DNA of 64,000 nucleotides, taken from contig CM049308.1 of assembly GCA_026874595.1 (NCBI GenBank), forward strand, positions 16,676,001 through 16,740,000, given 5' to 3'. Both the position numbers and the translations under genes were made by a program. The notes beneath the pieces are model-generated. The model saw only the letters and a program-made list of their open reading frames with translations, searched no databases and was not told where the DNA came from. Each line of letters starts with the position of its first letter. The first letter of the stretch is position 1. This DNA comes from Sipunculus nudus (taxonomy: Eukaryota > Annelida > Sipuncula > Golfingiida > Sipunculidae). Positions 28,201 to 43,200 of the stretch are shown here, piece after piece.

Positions 28201-31200
28201 CAAAAATGAAGACCATCAGTGATGTAGTTATTGAGATATTGAAGTTTTTGTATGAAATTTTTTACTATTCTGGGGGGTACTTTGGGGCCCGATAGCTCAA
28301 AGGATATGGGTAACAGAGACCTAATTTCTGGTTTCCAAGGAGATTTTTCATGGACCTCTCAGAATCCCAAGTTACAAGGTTCTAGGTCCAGCGGTTACGA
28401 TTTGTGCCTGGTTAACGGACGGACAGACGGACAGACGGACGACGGACAAAGAGTGATCGCTATAGCTCAGATGACTTTCAGTCAGCTGAGCTAAAAAACA
28501 GAGAGCTGGAGATAGGGCAAAGCTGCACATTAGTGAATCCATCCTGAAGACACTTCAAACTTGAGAAGAACACTGTTATTCATTATGCTTATTGCAGTGT
28601 CTACATAAACAAAGCAACATTTTAAAAAACAATGTTTTAACATAATTTTTACTGAGTAACCATTTTCCTGTAATTTTGTAGTCAAAACCACAATTACTTC
28701 AATTGTTGGCATCTCTATATATGAGATAATAAATAATCAGATGATAATAACAACTTGGATATAAAATAAAATTGCATATATAAAATAAAAAAAAGCAATA
28801 TATATAAGTGATATTGATATAAAAGATAAAATACATGTAAAATATAGAGTAAAAAGCATAAATAAGATTATAAATGATGAAAAGTTCATATAAGATCATA
28901 TATATATAAAATTCTGGATATTCATTCATTTCCCCAAGCTGGATACTTGTGTTCTTGAAAAATCAAAAGTGTAATTGGTATTCTTAGAATATGGTAGGAA
29001 GGTTACATGGTTCCAGGTTCAGGTTATGTAAGTTCTCATCAAAGTCAGAATATATGCTGAAAAAAAAACATTTTAGAAACAAGTATTTTAAAGACCCGTA
29101 TAATTGAGAATAGAGAAGTTGAACTCAGGTATAACACTTTTACTTACTTCTGGGACTGGAAGGTCATCTGACATATGATGAAAGAGAACAATGCTGCCAT
29201 CTGTTTGGTCAGCAGTGGAAACTATGTGACCAAGGCCAACGTCACTGATAAAATCTAACACCAATGGCAGCTGGTAAGAAAAAATTCAGTTATATAATAA
29301 ACAAGTGACCCATGTGCCATATAAGGATATGACATCTATTTTTTATGACACTTAATTTTTTTTCAATACAAAATTTTGCAAGGAAAAAAGTATAAATTCC
29401 ACAGTAAAATAAGCACAATTTATAGATAGATTAAAGTAAAAATATGCTTTTTGTAAAATAATATCTTTACAAAAGTAATTTTTAAAAATATCAATGTAAA
29501 ATTATGTAATATAAAAATAATGAAAAGTCTGTCTTCAAGATTTTAATCCAAAGTTGCAGCATGGTTTGTATCTACTCACTTGTCTCTCAGCATTTGCCTG
29601 TTTCAGGATCTGCTCTAGGGCTTTAATCTTCAACACAGGTGTTTCCTTATGAAGGAAGAGCACATCATCTTTTGCTGTTGTTGAGACTGGAGCCATCATG
29701 GTGTTCAGAATATCACAAAACCAGGCTGGATCAGTAATTACATACTCACCATGCAGTCCCACAGGATACACCACACTCCCCTGTGAGAAAGAAAAGTTAC
29801 AATTTATGAACAATGACATCATAAACTGTATATTCAATAGGAAGATTACCAATAAAGTGACCTGGGGAGGTATTCATGATACATGAGACCAGATGAACTT
29901 GCATTTGCAATTGACCTTTTCTATGAGCATGTGCACTGTGTGCGTTTGCACTGTCGTGTAAAGGGTTCCGGTCAGCTGACCCCTAGGCAGCATTTTAACA
30001 GAAGTGTACAGGGGAGACGAGGATATCTTGTTCATTTGATTTTGAATCCTTAGTGTTCAGGAGACCAATAAATAGTAAACAGAATGCAAGTATACCCCAG
30101 TGACACAGCATTGTACACTTTTGTTAATAATATTGGTTTATTGAAATTGGTAAGTTAACGTGTGAATATACCCACGCAGCACAAAACATTTTACAAACAT
30201 TTTTGATAAGTTGCACAGATGTCTTTACAGACCATTTAAAAAATCCAAAAACATTTCTAAAATTTCATAGTAAAAAAAGTTTGACTTTTTACAATGTGAC
30301 AAATTTGTTTAAACTTTTAATGTATTGTTGAAAAATATAAACCTATATATATGAATTGTATCTTTAGTTATTTATTTACAGCTCTTTCAAAATAATGTAT
30401 TTTTGAAAGAAATATTTTGATAACATTCTAAGAATATTATGCATTTTTTCATAAGAAATTTTCAAAATGTAACACTTAAATGCAATTGAAAAAAATTCAT
30501 ATTTTCCGGCAAATTATAATAGGATAAGGGAACACGTACTTAGAAAAGGGTTCAAAGCATTGTTATAACCATGTTTTTTTAATATTTTAAGAACACTTCC
30601 TGTGCGAACTGTTTTGTGCTAACTGGGTATATATGGGACATTCATATTTCATGAATAAAAAGTTCATGAACGTCTTCTCTATTTTTGAGAAGCCTAGTTA
30701 ACCTCATTATTTTTCAATCAAATTTAATGCAATCAGCATTGATTGTCAGAGGTAAACACAGCTTTCTTCATGAACAAGTTGTTTCGTTCAGGTTCTCACG
30801 GTTGCCAAGGACGCTACAAATTTTAGTTAGCAACCTGCATCTGTGTTGATATACATGTAATGTCAGTTTCACCAGTAGCCTGTTTATATGTGCACCGTTT
30901 TCACTTCATAATATGTATAGCTTGAGAGGAGCTTTTTACATTAATTTTAAACAACCCCACATCAAAGGCTATAATATAAGTTCAATATAAGATAAAATAA
31001 GGCACCTCCATGTTTTATTTTATATTGCAACATACGTTTGTCGTTTCATGCTGGGCTTTGGTCAATTAAGGGTGATACTGGGGTTTAGTCAACTCAATTC
31101 AGCAGAGCCAAAATAACAAAACTGCTTCCGCCCTTTATTCCCATACACGTGTACTACCCCAAACCAGTACTACCCCAAACCATAGATGTTAAATATCGCC

Positions 31201-34200
31201 GACAGGTGTCGCGAGTGAAACGGAAAAGGTCTATCAAACGGGCCACCTCAGTTAAGGAAAACTTGACACACAATTGCAAAAACAAGCAGGTAAAGATCAC
31301 TATATGACATGATACTGAGAGCAGTAATGAAAGCCACATTAACAAGAGCACCATAAATGGTCCATAATATCTCCATCACATATGACCTGTGACCTCTGAC
31401 TTTTTTAAATATGCATGAATTTTTCCATGAATGTATTCCAAGTGAGAAACTGTATTGGTTAATATTCATAATGAGTTTCATGAAACTCAATCAGTTTTTT
31501 TGTATGTCATCACTGCGCCACCAAAGTCTGGTGACCTCTGACCTTATTTAATATGCATGGATTTTGCCAGAAATTGCACTTAGGAGAGATATAATATTGA
31601 TCAATATTTCTGCTGAGTTTTATTAAAATCCATAATACTTTTGGTAAGTTATGGCAGTGACACCACAAAGTAGCCTTTTGACCTCTGATCTTATTAAATA
31701 TGCATAAGTGGGTGTGACATTTTGATTTCATGGTACAGACTTGTGAAAAAAATACAGAACCCCTTCTTTAACATGTTCATACTTTCTTGTAGAAAACATT
31801 AACTCTAACGGAAACAGTATTCAAAAGAGGCCCAATGGTCCGGCATTTTGTGGATCTTAGATAATTATATAGACAGATCAGCATTTAAGAGAACAGAATT
31901 ATTGTCCCATTATCAACCTTATGTCACTCCTGTATGGTCAGTGACAGTGACAGACACCTGGTGAAGATAAGGGTCGGCAATGTCTGACATTTACAAAGTT
32001 TCAATAAGTTACTTCCCATGTGACCTTGCAAGGATTTTACTTCTGTATAGGCCCATATTTTTATTCAACCTGTAAGCTGACATATCTGTGGTATGCTCAT
32101 GCAGAAATCTGCCCTACAATCACGCACATTTTTGGCTAGTTAGTGGGTACAAACACCCAGACAGATAAACCGTTTCAGACTTTCAGTAAAGCATATAGAT
32201 GTAAGCATCATCAAGTTACCTTAATTAGGAAGTCATCTGGATTTTCCGTTTACTCACCAGTAAGTTCATATAGTGCAGCGTTTTCCTGTATGGACTCATC
32301 CTCTCTCCAAGTTTCTTCCCCGCCGTCATCTGTCTTGTTACATATTCTGCTCGCTGGAATTCCTTGGCTGGTTTGACCTTGTTCATGACCTCTTGAACTT
32401 CTGGGCCAAAATGAGTGTACTCAGGATACCGTAAGTCAGTTGTAGATTTGTAGTCATACATAGCTTTTAGTACTAACTCAATATCCTATAATGAAACGAT
32501 TGGCAGAGGTTTAAATAAAGGGCACATGTATGAATATTAAATCCATTGTTCATGAATAATTTGTCATAAAGTAATAGAAGAAATATTTCAAAAGCAATTT
32601 CTTTTTTTTTTATATTATTTCTTCACCAATAACCTTTATAGCTTCCTTAAATATAATTAAACTGCTTTATGTTCTGTACAGAATATACCTAATATTGCTA
32701 ATACGTGCCATTATTTTAAAAATACATTTAAGAGAATCTTGCTTCAAAAATATTTGGATTTTATTAACAGTTTCATGTTAAATAATCAATATGTACATTC
32801 TCTTGATACACAGCTCCTAAACCAGGAATAACAATCAATTGTATCTTTTCTAATAACCAAATTTAAATATTTGATAACAGTAAAGAGACATTTCCCTGCC
32901 TATGTTTATAATAAAACCTCTGCTACATTTCAACACAGATATGAAGATACCTCAGTCTTATCCAAAGTGACATCAACATATCTTGTCCCTTTGTGGAAGA
33001 AATTGATGGCCTCCTTCATGATATACAACCTACTGATGTTCATCTGATCTTGAAAGTCAAGGTCACCTGGGTACCTGCACAGACAGGAATGTACATTGTT
33101 CAGAGTCCTGCATATGTGTTTTGTAATATCACTTCATAACAAATTTTTAATAATTTGAAGATACAATATGGCAGTATATCTCTTTATACCACACAGCTGC
33201 CATCTTAATAAATGCAGTCACAAGTCAATAACCTGTCTTATAATGGTATCTCACTAATATGAATATAAAAGCGATGGCCCCATCAATGTTCAAAAGTGTT
33301 TGTACATATGTGGTCCAGACCCAGATAAATGTAAATTCAATGTGTTTACACATGACAAAAGGAGCCCAGAACATCTGATTTCCATCTATCAATTATAAAT
33401 ATGTGAGGGCTTGAGTATTTGCACAGAGCAGAGAGAGTTTTGTGATAAATTACCTAACTAAAGGAATGCCTACCTTGTTCTGTGTTACCCTTTTTAACAG
33501 TGCAGAGCACTAGTTTCCATAAAACTGGGAAGGCTCCTATTTTATCATGCTTTGGAGATTTAGGAAGTTTCACTCTATGTGTTTTTTTTTTGTTAAAGCT
33601 GTAGTTTGTACGGTTTAGCTCTGTGAGTGTTGTTGTATTGTTCTGATAGTACTTAATACTGACTGGCCAAATGATCCAGTCTCATTGAAGATGAGCCTCT
33701 CCGTCTCTGAGTTGAGCATGTCACTCATGCTGTAGTATAGGTCTATGGACTTGGTCTTTGGAGAACCAGACTTGGATATACAGACCAACAGGAACACAGC
33801 ATCTGGTACCTGGTGTATATATTGTATATATATATATCAGTGAGGAAAGAAGAAATTAAGTAATGTCTTATCTAATAAACACTTATTTATAAAGTAATAT
33901 AACAGAGTTACTCTATAGATCACATTTAATAAAACCATGTTCCACAAGCATATGTATACATAATGCTGGCTTAATGTTCTAGAACATTATATTTTTCTAT
34001 AATTTGTCAGGAATTACTACATTTGGTAGTTACAACCTGACATGTCATTATTTGATTATTTATTTACAACTCTATATTTTACTCTCTTATGAACACTTAT
34101 ATTATAAATTATAATCTGACTGATCAAATGTGTAACCATGTGAGTGACAATTGTGTATGAGCTGGTTTTAATTTTTAGAGTATTTACATTTCATCATCCA

Positions 34201-37200
34201 ATCAGCTGGTTTTGCTTTTAAAGTATTTACATGACATCATCCAACCAGTGTTGCTGTTTTTGCATACAACCAATTAACTTTACTGAAATTGGTAGGGCTG
34301 AAATGTTGTGAAATACAAACTGCTTCATTAGATGTTTTATTCTCTTGTTGTAAATTAAACTTGTTGAAACTAAGTTTCCTTCACAATAAGCATTTTTACA
34401 ACAAACTAAAGTAGGTGTACACAGATTGATTGATCAAGATATAAATATCAAAACAGTATTCCTATAAGAATCACATGAAGAACATATTTTCAGTTTCATG
34501 TTCTTTACACCAATGAGACATTTTCTTTACAAAGTGGTAACTTTAACATATTTAATTTTTGTAACTGATGCTTCAGATTAATATATCTATTCCTCATTTT
34601 TTAATCCATATGGTAATCAATTTTAACTTAAATTCCTGAATTCAGAGTATTCATTAAACTGAGTATTGTAACATAAATATTTGCAGATACACTTTATAGA
34701 AAAAGATGGTTACTTCCAAATAATATATGACAGAAATCAGTTTAATTTTAAAAAGACATCTTTTCTCTGCATTCAAAGAAATGTCAGCTGACCTTGGTCA
34801 TGACATGCATAACAACTTTTCTGAGGTCATCCTGGTTCTTCTTCAGTTCAAGGTCAGCATCAACAGGCAGCAAGACCATTATACGGTCCGACAAGAAAAG
34901 GTCCAGGAGGTCCTAATGAACACATAACAAAAAGATCAGCATAAATGAGCACTTGCTGGAACATATTATACCAATCACAAGAAGACTAAACTTAAAAAGA
35001 AACACAGACTTAATCAGTCTAATTCTAAAAGGACACTATGATTTATCATTAGAAGAAAACTAAACTTATTTTCTGTAGTACAAGCATTTAACAGTTATAC
35101 ACACAGATTTCACCAGACTTATAAAAGTCAAGTAATACATATAATATGGAGGCACACTGACATTGACAATATACATTATTCATTGATGAATTGTATTATA
35201 TATATTTTATTATACATCTAACATTACTTGTACAAATACTTTTATTTATGGAACTGCTGCTCCACCTTTGTACTTGTGCAAACCCTACTTACACCTTTTC
35301 AAGGAAGGTTATAAACAAGTGGCCCAAGGGCCATGACACCTATCTGAATCAGACACATTTAATAAATACAGGTCATCTAGGATATGAGAGGAGAGTTACA
35401 GGAAACTGTCTGCATACAAAGTTTAAGTTAATTTATTAAAAAGTTTGTTAAAATCTGTAGGATTTTGTGTATGACATGTACAAATAACTGGAGTCATATG
35501 ACATTTAATCATGCTGGCAAGAGGACCAGTAGGTACACAGAATTTTGTAAAAAAAAATAAATTTCTCTTTACCATAATGAAATCAAATTATCTATCTAGG
35601 AACAAAAATGTTGTTCTACAAACACAGGCTTACCTCAGTACATTCATACATATTGTATGTTAGGTCCCCTGGTACTTGCATACTGGCGTATGCTGCCACC
35701 TGATTGGCTGGTGTTTTCTTTTTCTGTAGCCAATCAAGTAATCCAATATGAACATTTTTGGACCTGACAACCACTGCTTTGTACACACTAGTGTTTGGTT
35801 GTTTGTTCAATTCTGAAATGGAAATATACGATATTTCATAGGCATACTTTAACTAGAAAACGGGTAGTCGACAAGCAACTACGTGTATCCGCCAATATCA
35901 GAGTTGGACGGGTGAAGTAAGGCATGGATTGAGTGGTAAAGGAAAATAACGTTAGATGTTTTACATATAAGCATGGATGTCTGCCACGTAAACATGATTG
36001 TAGGTGGTGCCACCTGTTATATGAACGAGAAACTATCCAAGATGTATAAACATGCAAAATATCAGGTGGATAAGTCAAACCACTGCCGAGATATGAGTGA
36101 TTTTATCCCACAGCAGACAAACAGATGGACACAGTGCAAAAATGGTTGCAGGTGGCGCCACCAGTTTTGTGTATGATAAAGAGCTATGTGAGATCTAAAC
36201 ACCTGCAAAACTTCAGGAAAGTACTTCAGACCAGTCTGGAGATATTAGCATGGATATCTGCAGCATGAACATGAAGTAGGTGGCGCCACCTGTCATAAAA
36301 TCAAGAAAGCTATCCAGGATATATACAAATGCCAAATGTTAGGTGAATAAGTCAAATCACAGCCGATATATGAGTGATTTTAACCCAAGGCGAATGAACA
36401 GATGGATGCTGTGCATAAATTGTTGCAGGTGGCCCCACCATTTTCTTGTAAGATAAAGAGCTATGTAAGATCTGAACACATGCAAATGTTCAGGAAGATA
36501 TGTCAAACCAGTTCGGAGATATTAGTATGGATACCTGCAGAATGAACGTGAATATAGGTGCCACCTATCATAGAATCAAGGAAGCTATCCAGGATGTATA
36601 CGTATGCCGAATTTCAGGTGAATCAGTCAAACCACTGCAGAGATATGAATGATTTTATCCCAAGGAAGACAAACAGATGGACACTGTGCAAAAAAGGTTG
36701 CAGGTGGCACCACCATTTTTGTGTATGTTATAAAGCTATCCAAGGGCTAAATTTGTGCAAAAATATTTTCCTGATTGGTCAAATGAGTCCGAAAGTATGT
36801 GGGTTAATGTGCCAAAACAGATGCAAAAATAGATGCTTGGCAGAGAGGAAAGGTCAGAAGTCAACCAAAAATGAGGGCGCAGCAGTTCACATGTGACCCA
36901 ATAATAATTCCCAATTTTAAAAAATCCTACCAAGTGGTTACGGAGGAGTTCTCCAGAAAATGTTTTTCAGATACAATTAAGTGAAAGCAAAAATAGAAAT
37001 TAATCTAAAATTTGATTTAAATAGTTAAAATGTAATTGAAAGCAGTTTAAATACAGAGACACAGAGGTTCTCTCAGTATAAAGCAAATACTTTATTCTGA
37101 ACTTCTGTATAAAATTCAATAATAATAACAATGAACACATGATTTTCTGCATGTTTTATTGCATGTTTACAGTAATGACATGTTTGATTATTTTTTTATC

Positions 37201-40200
37201 ATTGTCTATAGTACTTGAGATTAACAATACAGATAAAGAGGTATGACTAATATGGTTTATGTTGATAATTTATGATGTATGAGGCAACTTTTACATTGCA
37301 CTTTAAATTTTTTATTATATATCTTTTACAGTTTTAATTGCCCCAGGCAAGCAGTTAACCATAAATAATGAGCCCTGTATTCCAAGTTGTACATAATTGA
37401 AACACCTGACCCATGGTTCATGACGCTCAGCTGACTAGGAAGACATTCACAAGAAGTATGCCAGATTTTGTAGGTGGTATCCCCATTCAACTGTACCAAA
37501 ATCAACATGAAGGAAAATTTCATGATAATATCTCCAGCAATTCCCATGAAATCTAGCCTTTTTGTATATAGTCAGCTTGGCTAAAAATTACCATACACAT
37601 TTTTGAAGGCCATCCCTGGATGTCAAGACAGAATATACTACGGTAGGTCCAACAGTAAAGGTTTGTACCCTGTCTGACTGCTTAAAATGTTTTTGGTCAG
37701 TAATATAGGTCATCATGACCTAATTTAAGGTTTTCATGGAAATTGCTCAAGATGTTTTGGCCAGTAGCATGCAAAATATAGGTCACCATGACCTAATTTC
37801 AGGTTATAATGAAGGCTGCCCAAGACTTCCCTGACTTTATATTACATTGGAATATGCCAGGGCTTACAGATACAATTTGTGCCCATCTGATTTTCAGAGA
37901 GCTAAAAATCATGATTTTGGCCCACAGTTCACAGAATATAATCCACAGTGACCTAATTTCAGGTTTCCATGGAGATTTCTTATGGACCTCCATGGGCGTA
38001 ATATTAGAGGATTCTACTAGTAGGCCTAGTGGATACAATTTATGCCCCTTCTGACTGACTGCCTGGCAAGTGTCTCATGTATGACCAGCAATGAATCCTT
38101 TAATATTTATCAGCCAGGAGATCACTAAGGCTTGCCGGTTTACTTGGATACGGATTTTCATATTTAGGGAAATTGGTTCTTGGCAGTGGTGCTGGATAAT
38201 GCAAAATGTTGGATTAGGAACTACAAATAAAATAAAGGGAAATCAGTTTTCAGGGAATATGCCAGGGTATCCCGAATGCCAGATTATTATATACCGGATT
38301 AAAAGGGTTTGACTGTATATTTACATATATAATAAATATCAACATGTGTGGGACCTACCTGTAAAGTATTGATTGACAGCCATAATGGAAGAATCTGCTG
38401 ACAATGATGGTCCGGGAGTAACAATTGGACACCCCCTGACAACAAAACCCATTGGTCCAGAATCTCTAGGAACTGGTACGATTCCAACATCTGTGCACAT
38501 TGCTTCAATCCGCTGGAAGTCTTTACAGCCCTCCAACAGATAAACAAGGGCTCCTTCAGTCAGCTTCCTGCAGCCACTTAGCTTTACCTGGAAAACATAT
38601 GTTCAGTGTAATTATGTCCTTTAATTATATCCTTTATTTAATGGCAACGCTTATTTAAACTGGATATTTTAATATATGTATGGTCCTTTAAAATCTGTAT
38701 CCCTGCCAAATAATACATCTCATACAAACATGGCACATAATCTGTTTCAACCCACTTCAGTGCTTTTTTGTAAAGTGCACTACCAGTTAAACCCAGGGTA
38801 AAATTGACAATTAAACTTTTTTTTTCATGTTCAGCTCCCAACTGTGACATATTAACTAGGGTTACTTTATCCATATATAACATAAGGATGGTTAAGCTAG
38901 GTGACATCCCTTAATGAAGACAATGATACCATATATGACTTCAAGGGTACATCAAACAAATATTATTAGTACTCACTAATAGCTGGGTAAATTTAATGAA
39001 ACATTTGTATTTTTACTGACCAAAGTGACATTTCAGATTCAACTAAAACAATCCTGACACAACTACTATGGGCATTTGGTAGACAATTTGGCATGCTAAA
39101 TTATAATTAATATTTAAGTTTATGTAAATTTTGCAAATACAATAATTCTGAAAATTCATGAAATTTACTCAGATATGAGAATTATATGAGAAGTAATTAA
39201 GTAAAGCTGGTGAAATGTAGGCTATTTAATAACAAGTTGTATGGTCATCCATTCTAAATAATTAAGTTATTCTTTATGTAGTCTCCTATGTGTATCTTAT
39301 TGGTAATTTTACAGAAGTAAAATAACTCATGACAAAATTTCCATATAATCATAAATAAAAATTTCTTGATATTAACACATTTTCTGATATTTTCCTTTGG
39401 GCAGTTTAAAAGTCCATAAATAAATTTTCATAGAATTTCATATATAAATTTTCATGACCTTATTTGTATTATTGGATATATGATTCCTTTCCTTTTCATT
39501 AAAACCCTGGATTAAAACACTTGTTTATTTAGTTTCCCCATACATATATATAGGTGAGTCAACCAAAAATAGTATAATACACTGCTGATAGAATCATCAT
39601 ATCATCATGAATCATACTTTCTTGACATTTTAACACTTTTTTATATATATTTACATTCTAGGTACTTTAAAATTTTATATTTATATTTTCATGATTTTCT
39701 ATATTGTAGGGTATTTGATTTGTTGACTTTTGTTTAAAACACTTGCTGATATGTTCAAATGTGTTCTGACCTCCACGAGTCCTTTGAACATTTCTGCCAT
39801 CCACTTAATCCCCCAGTCAGTAAGGTGATGGCATCCAGTGAGGTAGATGTCATGGACACTCTTGAACGATCCATGAGGGATTCTGTCCAGTACCACACGG
39901 AAAAACATGTCCGTGAGCTGGTCCACTCCAGTCAGGTCTATCATTGTCAAGATGCCTGATCGGACTGACAAGGAATCCTGAAAGAAGAAATATTTTTCCA
40001 TTTATTTCGATCCGCTCTTTCACCAAAGGTTGTACCATCATATTCTGAAGTTTTTTGACAGTTAGTTAATTTTACACAATTAGCTGTCAGTGAATAAATC
40101 AGGTGCCACAGCACTTATTTATTTTGCATGTGATTTGAGCATAACAAATAATATCTGAGAAAACAGGCCATTTGCTTCAATGCATATCTCTTTTTTTTAC

Positions 40201-43200
40201 ATATTAAAAAAACTGAAAATATGAATCATTCTTCTAACCCAACTAAGAATATATAATAACAAACAATAAAATAGTAAATATGCCTTATTCTCTTAATTAC
40301 CATTTTCATATCATGCCTTATTCTCTTAATGACCATTTTCATATCATGCAAATCTTACTTTCTTTGAAATATAACTTACTGGTATTTTTTCCAGAGGGAA
40401 ATGAGAGGTGATGTTAAACCGGTCAAATAGCTTTTCTCTGTTCAGCACAACTGTGAAAGAAAAAAATGATATTGTTATACTCTACAAACCTTCACCTTAT
40501 TTCTAATACTCAAAAGCAAGCTTAGGCCACCACATTTTTTAAGTATATTCAATATTTTCTTAGAGTTAAGTTTCTTCTAATTCAAACCTTCACAATATAT
40601 TCCAGTCTCATCCTGGGCTTGATGGCTGTATGCAGAGTTGTGTGAAAACTTTTTAAATACAAAGGATGCCACAAACCTCCACAATAATGAAGCTGTTTCA
40701 GGTTTGCATGCATAGCAAATTCATTCATTAATTATTGAAATAGTGGAGCTTTCATATGAAACTTCTCAGGAACCGCACGGTCTGATTTTATTTAAAATCC
40801 ACATATTGATAGTGTAAATGTGGCTAATCATATGGGACCATTCACACATTATTTGTTCAGAGCTTAGAACACACTGAGAGGAATCTGACTCCCACTCAGG
40901 GTGCTCAGTATTGTGTTCTGCCCTGCAGCTTACATATTATGCAGGGGTGGAGCCAGGATCTCAGAAAAGGGGGATCTATTTGCCATATCTTTTAGGTTAA
41001 AAACAGAGGGGGAGGTGCAATCCTTTGTGATAACCCCTGAATCAACCCCTCATATGGTTCACTCTTGCACAATTTCAGATTTCAAATTAATTTTCCCTGG
41101 GATTTATATTTAGAAGTCTGTAAGCATGCAGTTCATAATTTTCGCTAAATGGCCAAATGGCTATAAAGACGATGGGCAAACAGACTGTGATAGCTCAGAT
41201 GACTTACAGTCAGGATAGCTAAAACCTTGACATTTTAACATTGCATTATCTGTTTACTTACCATGAGCTTTCTTGACCACCTGAGATTTCAGACTGTTTT
41301 TAGTTTTCTGCAGCTCAAAGTCTGTAAAGGGTACACGTGGTCGTTCTTCTGCATCTGTATATGAAATAAAAACAAGTAAACCCTAGTTGATGACCGGCCC
41401 ATCAACATAACTATCTCTCTAATGCTAAACTCCTCATGGAAGTCACATTTTGAAATAAGAAAAAAATGTTAATATGTTCAAATAACATTCTTAATTTTCT
41501 TATGATTACCTATGCTCTTAATCAATTAAGTACAACAACAAAGAGTCATTATCTTTAATGAAATGTAAACAGAATTTATTCAAACAATGTGGTAACTTTA
41601 AGACTGTGCTTACATTGTACTTCCTTATATGGCAGTGGCTTCCCTAAAAATTTTTTTGAAGTATCTTTTATAAGATTTTTTATTTTAAATCTCATACTGA
41701 TACATGTCAAACCAGAGCTGCAATCTGAGCCCACATGGATACTATTGGTGTACCAATTAATCGATTACAGTAGTTGCCTTTTTATTCGGCTAATCTGTGA
41801 ATGGGACAGAAACTGGCTGCTTACAAGCATTTATTATTGTAAAACATGCCATTATCACAGTCGACTGAGCCATAAATTAATGTCTGAACCATAATTAGTG
41901 AGGTATTGTAGGATTCATTCTAAATTTAAAATCAAAGCAAATAAATTTATTTTTAGATTCTAGAGGTTCTGGTGCATTTGCGAAAATGAAAAAAGTTAAA
42001 AATGAAGAAATTGTGAAATTTGGTCTCGCGAATATAAAGCCAACCACAGTATATCAATATAATCAAAATCAATTATATTGATTGCATTATTGCATAATCA
42101 ATAAAAAACTATTATGTATGCACATCCAAAGATGTCATATGAATTGGAAATGAATTAGAATTGAAAAATTTGAATTGACACCAGGTCTGGTCATATTATC
42201 CAGATAAAATATTCTAATTTGTTATAAGAATTATAAGAAAATAGTGAACAGCATCAAAACTTGTAGCCTTGTGTAATGTAAGTATCAACAACCCAGCCAC
42301 AACCTAGACTTTTCAGAGTGATGTTTGACTGAATTTACTCTGTCAAAATTTAGGTATAATATAATATAATCTATATAGTATATAGATATAATATATAATA
42401 TATAATATATAATCTATATAGCAGATTTCAAGGAAAATATAGGTGGTCCATAAACTAACCTATTAATAATCATTTATGGATAATTTTTTTATCTTTTAAT
42501 TATCAAATATGATTTTGCAACAAATTCCTACCACTAATGAATACCTGATGAGAATCCAAATTAAAGTTTCTTGACTGATAATGTTTATCAGTCTCACACT
42601 GTTCATCTATATAGGAAATTCTAAATAAACTGTTTTTATTTTTTATCTTTTATCCTTTTATAAAGGATATTTTTGGTCATTAATGATACTTCAGATATTT
42701 GAGAAGCTGCCTCATGAAATTGCCTCATTTCATAAGAGATACAGAAAAGGTGCAAAATATGTGACCTGGTCAAAAGCTCGTTAAGTGAAGGTAAGCAGTC
42801 CTTATATTAGGTCGCATGGTGAGGAGCTTGGTACTGCACATCCTGTCACAGAAACAGGTGACACAAAGGACGGAATCTGGAGTTGGCGTTTTGAAAAAAA
42901 TAAGCAGGCCCCCTCCTGACTGTTGTACAGTGTTGTTGACAGCTGCAATCCTGCCTCAGGGTCCCAATTGGATGGCAGTGATATTCCTAGTGGCCTGGCC
43001 ATAGGGAAAATTTTAGTGGCTGTGACATGACCATTGTCACATGATATTGTTTTGGCAAAGAAATGCAGGCTAAAAAAACTCCCCTGTCCACCCAGCAAAA
43101 CTCATCTGGGCCCTGTACAGGAGTCAAAGCCACAATTTTTCTGTTCATAGGTGGGTACTGGAATTGCTTTGTTTCAATACCAAGCTTTAAATGGGAATAA

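Noticed and set aside
26991-28222. Two near-identical plus-strand frames suggesting duplicated small genes
   Set aside because: They are copies within the 336-bp satellite and its 1,009-bp block duplication. No protein pattern, and no splice or start context.
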